Source of the DNA: Ignavibacteria bacterium
Lineage (GTDB): Bacteria > Bacteroidota > Ignavibacteria > Tepidaquicellales > Tepidaquicellaceae
Reading direction: 5' to 3'
DNA: 64,000 nt
Assembly: GCA_016710985.1 (NCBI GenBank)
Contig: JADJTX010000004.1
Coordinates: forward strand, 124,001 to 188,000
Shown one piece after another: positions 55,801-64,000 of this stretch (position 1 is its first letter; each line of letters starts with the position of its first letter). Under the pieces are notes generated by a model. It ran no database searches. It was not told the DNA's origin and was given only the letters and a program-made list of their open reading frames with translations. The translations under genes were made by a program, and so were the position numbers.

Positions 55801-58590
55801 ATCCGGCAGGAAGGCAATACGATTTTTCGAACTCTGCTTACAAAAAATATGAAAGCGTAAAGAAGACAGTGATGATCATTGATAAACCAAAATCAGGCGA
55901 GTGGGAATTTGAAACTGAGCAAACAGGAGATATTAATTTCTATCCTTTAGGAATTAATCAGAAACCATCGCAAATTGTAAGCAATCCGTTGACACAAAGA
56001 TCTCATCTAATTTAATTTCGTTGAAAATAAATGATTACAATGACACAGTTGATGTAGAGTCTATTATGACAAAGACAATAAAAATTTTAACGGCGCATTA
56101 ATTAAGAATTTCAGATTGATCAATAATGTAAATCTGAATTTTGAATGGCTGAATGATAATATTCCTGACGGAGAGTATTTTATTTATACAGTTATCAATG
56201 ACAGAAAGAATGCATCGGCATCCAGTATGCTCCGGGTTCCATAATTGTGAATAACAATTCATTCGAAGAAAAGCCGGTAAATCTTTCAGCAGTACAAAAC
56301 GGAGACAGCATTAAAGTTAACTGGAATGCAAACTCCTCTCAGGAGATAAAATTTACGACCGTAATGTATAAGTCTGTTTCAAATAATTCAATCAGCAGAG
56401 AAAGCATCACTGACACAAACTCATTAAAGCTGACTGATTTGACATATGGAAGAAGATATAAAATTTGGGCTACCTATACTGATACAAGCGGGAATCCAGG
56501 AAATTCAAGTGATACATTAGAATTATTATACCGAAGCTTCACACAAAACAATCCTCCATGTTTCATTTCAGATCCTGATTCAATTCTTTATTTCATAGAA
56601 TCGGAGAGTAAATCTTATTTTTTAAATGCATTTGATGCTGACGGAAACAGCATTTCGTTTCATGCACTTGATAACCCGTTAGGATTGGAAGTAGGCGGTA
56701 ATACTTTGAAGTGGGAGCCGCATATAGCACAAAGAGGATTTTATACATTTAAAATAATTGCAAGCGACGGAATATCTGCTGATACAATTTCAACAAAATG
56801 CCATAGTAAGAAGGCACAAAGAAACCGCGATCAATATAGATTTCAATTCAGCAAATCTTTTTGAAAATGATAATAAATTCATTACAGTAAGAAATATTAA
56901 AGACGTTTCCGAACAACATAGATGTATCAATGAAAAATAAAAGAACAAATGAAAATTTTACCGTTAATTGCAGAAGGGTAAGTCAAAATAGTTTTACAGG
57001 AGAATTTGACATCAGTATCACACAGAGTTCGGGATTATCTGTACAAAACGGGGATACTATTGAGTGTTTGCATAACTATAACGGAGCAAACTATACTAAT
57101 TACTCAGTTTATGATACCTGCGGTTCAGTCTTCGATAATACTCCGCCTGCCCCTATAACTGACCTGGAGGCAATTTCAGGAGGACTTAATACAGTAAAAC
57201 TTCAATGGACATCTACAGGTGATGATGGTTTTGAAGGTGAAGCCTTTAAGTATGACATCCGCTACTCATTTCGCCAATCGGCAGTGAAGGTTTGTTTATG
57301 AATGCAGAAAGATTAAATTCAAATATTTATCCTTCGCCATCCGGGAATACTGATTCTCTGATTATAAATATCGGAGAATTAACAAATTATTTCAATAATG
57401 ATACTGTCTACTTTTCAATCAAAGCAGAGGACGCTTATCAAAACAGAAGTGTGATCGGCAATTGTGCATCATACAAATATATTTATTCAGCAACTGAACT
57501 AAGAGCGGTTAAAAATGATATTTATAAAATTGGATTGAACTGGACAGGTGTAGAACCCGGATTTAGAAAAATAAACGGAGAACAGATAGATGCAGCAAGC
57601 TTTTTCCATTATCGTTTATTCAGAAAGACTGACACATCTGCTTTCGTACAAATATCGGATACGATAAGCCAGTTAAGTTATACTGATAATTTATTCAATA
57701 ATCCTGACGGAGAATACAAATATTGTATGCAGGCAATTTATGATATAGGAGCAAGTGACACTGTTTTTCAAACTCAGTGGATATGGATCGTTTTTCTGAA
57801 ATAAGAGTATTCTGCAATGCGAATGTTCCTAATTCTAATAATGACAGTATTAACATTACAGTTACAGGACTCGACACAATTTATTCACAATCCTTTTCCG
57901 GGACGACGGGTCCGATCGGTTTGGTAACGTTTGGGAAATGTCTACGGCTCAAGATACAGGATGCTTATCAGAAAGACCGGCTTACCGGATATCATTGATA
58001 CAATTACAGTTTCGGATTCTACTAATCACTTTAGTTATTCTTACACCTCAGGTTATAAAATCAAATTAATTCATTCGGGATTTTATAACACCTCAACGAA
58101 TAAACTTAACATGAGAGATACGGTCAAAGCATATTTAAGAAATACTTTTTCGCCATTCAGCATAGTAGATTCTTCAACTTCAATTCTTGATTCAATTACG
58201 ATGTATGCTGATTTCAAATTCAATCATGCGCCGAGCGGGAATTACTATATAGTATTAAACCACAGAAATATGCTGGAAACATGGAGCAAAGAAGGAGGAG
58301 AAAGCTTTGTTAAATTCAGTGTTAATGAGTACGACTTTACTTCTGCACAGTCTCAGGCATATGGAAACAATCTTAAGCAAATTGGTTCTGTCTTTGGCTG
58401 TTTTGCCGGTGATGTGAACAAAGACAGTTTCATTGATTTAACGGATTTAATTTCAGTTAACAATAATGCTTTGGATTTTGCAGCAGGTTATAAACCTTCG
58501 GATTTGAACGGAGATAATATTACTGATTTAACAGATCTTGTACTCGTTTATAATAACTCAACAAATTTTGTAAAAGTAATTCGTCCTTAA
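52864..58590 (+). pseudogene. Decayed large secreted protein with fibronectin-like domain and dockerin-like cassette
   Basis: A ribosome site (AAAAGGAG) precedes TTG 52864; a signal peptide starts at ATG 52990 (MKNKFSVILFIICFNFIYTN). Reading frames then change at least ten times (near 53300, 53630, 53705, 53825, 54025, 54660, 54910, 55360, 55560, 56020, 56240, 56850, 57290, 57790 and 57930). Each fragment is coding-like: NLPSGTYSVHGRREFSLPGG, GDVVVEKTPGEMPSVKAS, a fibronectin III-like APITDLEAISGGLNTVKLQW, and finally the full cassette (HSGFYNTSTNKLNMRDTVKAY, two DLTDL motifs, ending VKVIRP). One ancestral gene of roughly 1,900 codons is likely. With this many breaks it cannot be expressed as one protein unless the assembly is very poor here. 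Confidence 0.75.
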
Positions 58591-58612
58591 AATAAAAAAT
58601 AAATGTTTTTAA

Positions 58613-58647
58613 ACTCCGTTCACAGTGCCTCAAATTGTGAACGGAGA
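58613..58647 (+). terminator. Hairpin downstream of the decayed gene
   Basis: CTCCGTTCACA and TGTGAACGGAG form a perfect 11-bp stem, without a T-run. Confidence 0.55.
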
Positions 58648-58700
58648 GAAGTAACTAATAAATCATAAATGTATTTTTTAAAACTAAGAAGGGAACAGAT

Positions 58701-61700
58701 ATGAAAAAATCATTTAAAATTTTCTTTATACTATTTTCATTTATCATTAATTATCAATTTTTATATGCTCAGGTAAATCTGGAATGGGCACGGGAATATT
58801 ATTACAATTACTCTGACAACAAAGCGAAATGTATAGCAGTTGATAATGACGGTAATTCAGCTGTAACAGGAACTGTCTTAGGGAGCGGAATAGACATTGT
58901 AACATTAAGGTATAACTCAGGAGGAATCTGTTGTGGTCGAGAATATATACAAACGCAAACCAGTACAATTCTGATGACGGAGTCAGTGATATAATTGTTG
59001 ACAAACAACGAAATATTTACATCACGGGTTATACGGCAAATTCGGTTAGTGCGAACAGAAATATTATAACTATCAAATACAGTCCTTCGGGTGATTCATT
59101 ATGGGTAAAACATTATGCCGGCACAGCAAATGGAAATGATGAAGGGAAGGCAATTGCATTAGATAATTCAGGGAATGTATATGTAACAGGTTACAGCACC
59201 GGTACAGGTACAAATGCAGACTACATTACAATAAAATATGACTCTCTGGGAAATCAGATATGGGTCAATTCATATAATTATTTTACAAACAATGCTGATA
59301 TTTCAAATTCAATTGATGTTGATGAACGCGGAAATGTATATGTAACAGGTCAAAGTGAATATTCTTATTTAACGATCAAATACGATTCAAATGGTAATTT
59401 AAAATGGGACAAAAGATACAATGCAGGTAACAGCATTGGCATTTCATTGGAAGCAGACATATACGGTAATGTATATGTAACGGGAACAAGCCGCCTATCC
59501 GGAGGATCCAACAACGAAGATTATGCAACCATTAAATATGATTCACTCGGTAATATTTTGTGGAGTAAGAGATATAACAGTAACGGAATAGATAATGCTG
59601 TTGGATTAAAGTTAGTAAATTCTATAAACGTAAATAGTCCACCTGATATAATTGTAACAGGGACAAGCTCTAATGATTACTTTACTATCAAGTATAGCGG
59701 TGTAACAGGAAATACTTTATGGTCACAAAGATACAATGGTCCGTCTAACTCTCTTGAAGCTGTCAGCTCGCTTGCTGTCGACGATTTTGGTAATGCTTAC
59801 ATAACGGGTTATAGTTATGACAATGTAACAGGAAATGATGTTGTTACAATAAAATACGATGGAATCTTCGGAGATGAATTATGGAATGTGAGATATAATA
59901 CTTCCGGCAATACTAATGAAAGAGGAAAAGATATTGCTCTCGGGCCGGACGGTTCTGTTTTTGTTACGGGTGAATATAATCCTTTTACGAATATTTTAAG
60001 ACAATAAAGTATAAAGAAGCTCAAGTACAGGTCAGCGATTCGGTTTGGAGATATAACACAACAGGCTTTTACAATAACAATCTGGAAAATATACCTTATG
60101 CAATGGAGATTGACGTGCAAGGGAATATTTATATTACCGGAGAATCAGAACGTGACTTTTGGACACTTGACCAAGGACGTTTTGAAGTTGTTACAATCAA
60201 ATACAATCCCGAAGGAAATATTCTTTGGGGAAAACAATTTATTCTTCAGTCAAGGAAATCAAACTGGTATAGAAATTAATCGTGGAATAGATATTGATTT
60301 TGATATATCAGGTAACGTTTATGTATTGAGTCTTATTGAATACTGGGAACGGGACGGATAGACAGGTCAGGAGGAAAAATTTAATTTCCCAGGCATCATA
60401 AAGTATGACTCCCTAGGTAATGTAATCTGGAGTAGGGTTTCTAGCTATCCCGGGATTAACTCAAAGAATACACCAATAAGTATGTTAACAGATGACTCCG
60501 GCAATGTTTATATACAAAGTGAATTAGATCATTTTAATGAAACATGTGTAATTAAATATAATTCAAATGGTGATAGGGAATGGTTTACAGATTATTATCA
60601 AGCACCCGGAATTCCTTGCGGTTTTTCATTTGACAAATTTGGAAATATTATATCAGCTTCCTCAGAAAATGGTGAAATTCAAATTCAAATTCTAAATCAA
60701 GATGGAATTGTAATTCTTAATAAGAACATTCAATTTTTTAACAATCGATATTTTAATGGAACTATGACATTGGATAATTCGGGAAATATTTATTTTGCAG
60801 GGGGAGATGATAATTATTCATCAGATGATTATTATATAATAAAGTTAGATTCAAATGTTAATCTTGAATGGACAAGAAGTTTCGATAAGAACGGTGAAAG
60901 TGATTATGCCACTTCACTTAAAACAGATAAACACGGGAATTTATTTGTCACGGGATATACCACAGAAAATGAAATTACTTCTATGACTACTCTTAAATAC
61001 AATACAAACGGTTACTTACTTTGGTCGAAATCCGAAGGTCAATACAGCGGAGGGAATGATCTTGAATTGGATATGTATGGCAACGCATATGCGACAGGAT
61101 TTATAACTGAATCAGGATCATCTCAAAATTATCTTACCGTTAAGTACAATACAAACGGAGATAGTCTCTGGAATAAAAAATACAACGGTACCCGTAATCA
61201 CCGTGACATTTCAAAAATAGTGGCTTTAGATATTAATGGTAATTTGTATATAACAGGTCAGAGTATTGGTTTAGGGACAGGAGCATATCACGATGACATT
61301 GTCACAATAAAATATTCAGAAGCATACAGTCTAAACTCAACTCTAAATCTTACATCAATAATTGAAGGATTTTATAATGAGGATTTGAATACTATGGTAA
61401 GTGATACCGTGCAAATTTTTTTACGAAGCGTAACTTCTCCTTATTCAGTTGTAGATTCAGCAAAGTCTGTTCTTGATATTTCGGGAAATGGGACATTCGA
61501 TTTCTCAAATACTGATGTAGATACTCCTTACTATATTATTGTAAAACACAGAAACTCAATCGAAACCTGGAGTTCTATTGGGCAGAGTTTTACTTCAAAC
61601 CAGCTGAGTTATAATTTTACCGAAAATTCTGATAAAGCTTATGGCAGTAATCTGGTTTTAAAAGGAAACAAATATTGTATTTACAGTGGTGATGTAAATG

Positions 61701-61870
61701 AAGACGGATACATTGATCTTTCCGATGTAATTACTATTAATAATGATGTTATAGATTTTGTTACCGGATACAATCTAACTGATATAAATGGAGACAATCA
61801 ATCGGATTTGTCAGATTTAATAACAGCTTATAACAATTCATTGAATTTTGTAAGTATGAAACGCCCTTAA
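58701..61870 (+). pseudogene. Decayed SBBP beta-propeller secreted protein with dockerin-like cassette
   Basis: ATG 58701 with signal peptide (KIFFILFSFIINYQFLYAQ). SBBP-type repeats follow (TIKYDSLGNQIWV, GNVYVTGxS). Lesions: a frame change near 58935, where the next copy has AGGTGGGGATC instead of AGGAGGAATC; loss of one base near 59996 (ATTTTAAG against ATCTTTAAG in the next copy); a frame change near 60235; and an in-frame TAG at 60359-60361. From 60482 the frame is open through the cassette (EGFYNEDLNTMVSDTVQIF, two DL-S/T-DV/L motifs) to 61870. The first 1.3 kb is over 90% like the gene at 61966, so this is a tandem duplicate that has decayed. Confidence 0.8.
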
Positions 61871-61965
61871 TAAGAAGTATTAGAAAATAAGGAGTATTAG
61901 AAACTTAATTCAAGTATCGGGTAAATTTAAAAATCGCTAAATAATTAAATCCTAAACTAACAAAG

Positions 61966-64000
61966 ATGAAAAAATTATTTAAAATTTTCTTTATACTATT
62001 TTCATTTATCATTAATTATCAATTTTTATATGCGCAGGTAAATCTGGAATGGGCACGGGAATATTATTACAATTACTCTGACAACAAAGCAAAATGTGTA
62101 GCAGTTGATAATGAAGGAAATTCAATTGTAACGGGAACTGTCTTAGGGAGTGGAATAGACATTGTAACATTGAGGTATAACTCAGGTGGGGATCTGTTGT
62201 GGTCGAGAATATATACAAACGCGAACCAGTACAATTCTGATGACGGAGTCAGTGACTTAGTGGTTGATGAACAACGTAATATTTATATCACGGGTTATAC
62301 AGCAAATTCAGTTAGTGCGAATAGAAATATTGTTACTATCAAATACAGCCCTGCGGGTGATTCATTGTGGGTAAAACATTATGCCGGAGCAGCAAATGGA
62401 AATGATGAAGGGAAGGCAATTGCTTTAGATAATTCAGGGAATGTATATGTAACAGGCTACAGCACCGGTGCAGGTACAAATGCAGATTATATTACAATAA
62501 AATATGACTCACTGGGAAATGAATTATGGGTTAACAAATATAATTATTTTACAAACAATGCAGACATTTCAAATGCAATAGATGTTGATGAACGCGGAAA
62601 TGTATATGTAACAGGTCAAAGTGAATATTCTTATTTGACGATCAAGTACGATTCAAATGGTAATTTAAAATGGGACAAAAGATATAATGCAGGCAGCAGC
62701 ACTGATATCGGCATTTCACTGGAAGCAGACATATACGGTAATGTATATGTAACGGGAACAAGCCATATATACGGAGGCTTCAACAACGAAGATTTTGCAA
62801 CCATTAAATATGATTCACTCGGTAATATTTTGTGGAGTAAGAGATATAACAGTAACGGAATAGATAATGCTGTTTCATTAAAAGTTGTGTATGAATTTGA
62901 TTTCAATTTTCCTTCTGATGTAATAGTAACGGGAACAAGTTCTAATGATTATTTGACAATAAAGTATGATGGACATGACGGAGATTCACTTTGGGTGAAA
63001 AGGTATAATGGTCCTTCTAATTCTCTGGAAGTTGTAAGCGCTCTTGCTGCAGATAATTCCGGTAATGTATATGTAACAGGTTATAGTTATGACAATGCAA
63101 CAAAGAATGATTTCGTAACAATCATGTATGACGGGATTTACGGAGATGAATTATGGAATCAGAGATATCATACTTCCGGTAATACAAACGAGAAAGCAAC
63201 AGATATTGCACTCGGTCCGGACGGTTCTGTATTTGTTACAGGTGAATATAATCCTTTTACGAATATCTTTAAGACAGTAAAATATAAAGGACCAACTCCT
63301 CCCGTTGTTTTGGGTGATTCTATAATGAGGTATAATGGTCCCGGGAATCCTAATGATTTTGTAAGTGCAATGGAGATTGATGACTTTGGGAACATCTATG
63401 TTGCCGGGACAAGCCTTTTTAATAGTAGCTCAAGTAATTTTGTAACAGTTAAATATAATTCATTTGGAGATTCCTTATGGGTGAATAAATTTAGAGGTCC
63501 GGCAAATCTGAAAGATGAATGCAAGATCTGGCAATTGATAATTCCGGAAATGTTTACGTTACAGGAACAACGGATTTATCTTCGAATGAATTGGCTTCTG
63601 CAACTATAAAATATAATTCTGCCGGTGCTCAACAATGGGCGCAGATTTTTCAACTACCGGGTTATGAAAGAAACCATTCCCATGAAATTATTTCGGATGA
63701 TTTAGGAAATACCTATGTCTTTGGATATTCAGTTAGTTTCGGAGGAAATTATTCCAGTGTAATTACTAAATATAACACACTTGGAATTGAACAATGGAGA
63801 AAGATTGATAATGGTGAAGCAAATGAAGGGTTACTTTTTGATAATTCGGGAAACATAGTTCATTATGTCAATCTAAGTTATGGTAGCAGTTACGGTATAA
63901 GGAAAATTAATTCCGACGGAGGAGTGGTATGGTCGAATTCAATGCACCTGCAAGGATATAATGACGGGCTAAATGCAAAATCTATTTGTAATGATGCCAA
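61966..64000 (+). CDS. SBBP beta-propeller secreted protein (3' partial, one frameshift)
   Basis: ATG 61966 with signal peptide (about 1-24, ending LYAQ). About ten SBBP repeats of roughly 50 residues (VTIKYSPAGDSLWVKHYAG, DNSGNVYVTGYS) run to about 63515. There, GATGAATGCAAGATCTGG shifts the frame; in the next frame the repeats go on (DLAIDNSGNVYVTGTTD) with no stop to the end of the window. The sequence before the shift reads LKDECK, where DEAKDLAIDNSGN would be expected, so one base is added or lost. The C-terminus, probably again the cassette, lies beyond 64000. Beta-propeller surface protein; function unknown. Confidence 0.8.

Overview
The window looks like a chromosomal piece of an Ignavibacteria-type bacterium (Bacteroidota/Chlorobiota, FCB group). 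The signs are AT-rich DNA, promoters of the TTTG-N19/20-TAnnTTTG class, several proteins ending in a type IX secretion (T9SS) sorting domain with the NYPNPFNPST motif, and the gene order purN-purH-mreB-mreC-mreD-mrdA-rodA. I see no rRNA or tRNA gene and no CRISPR array.

Layout. (1) 1-15.4 kb: tandem paralogs of giant secreted beta-solenoid-like proteins, one of them frameshifted, plus a frameshifted helical gene on the minus strand. (2) 15.9-26.4 kb: three paralogs with choice-of-anchor J (cleaved-adhesin-like) domains, the middle one broken. (3) 26.4-31 kb: a gene-poor stretch with MITE-like elements and an orphan leader RNA, then a PNGase F-like secreted protein and an exported amidohydrolase. 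(4) 31.3-46.8 kb: the housekeeping core: purN, purH, mreB, mreC, mreD, mrdA (PBP2), rodA, dcd and pyrF. It is interrupted by a T9SS YCF48-like gene, a nonsense-mutated small gene, a four-helix-bundle gene and a T9SS subtilase. (5) 46.8-52.6 kb: small ribbon-helix-helix-like genes with duplicated promoter regions, a T9SS relic, a YCF48-like T9SS protein, a helical protein and three 90-bp REP/MITE-like elements. (6) 52.9-64 kb: decaying secreted paralogs, including a tandem pair of SBBP beta-propeller genes.

Two systems recur. First, ten loci carry the same C-terminal cassette of about 170-200 residues (a beta-rich EGFY/YLR/KHRN module followed by two dockerin-like DxNxNGxxDLTDV motifs) behind three or more unrelated passenger types. 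Second, a conserved 5' leader of about 135 nt precedes three of the giant genes (copies A-C), a fourth copy (D) stands alone between promoter and terminator, and a degenerate copy (E) precedes a fifth locus. In copies A-D two long-range helices are interleaved as a pseudoknot and a hairpin sits between them. All three keep pairing through compensatory base changes, so this is the best candidate here for an undescribed cis-regulatory RNA.

Short tandem arrays (8-11 bp units) sit at many gene ends and often supply or directly follow the stop codon. One 9-bp array has entered the purH coding frame exactly at the domain junction. Frameshifts are frequent in the surface-protein paralogs. I cannot tell real decay from uncorrected assembly indels everywhere, but in-frame nonsense codons and deletions at several loci argue for real decay there.
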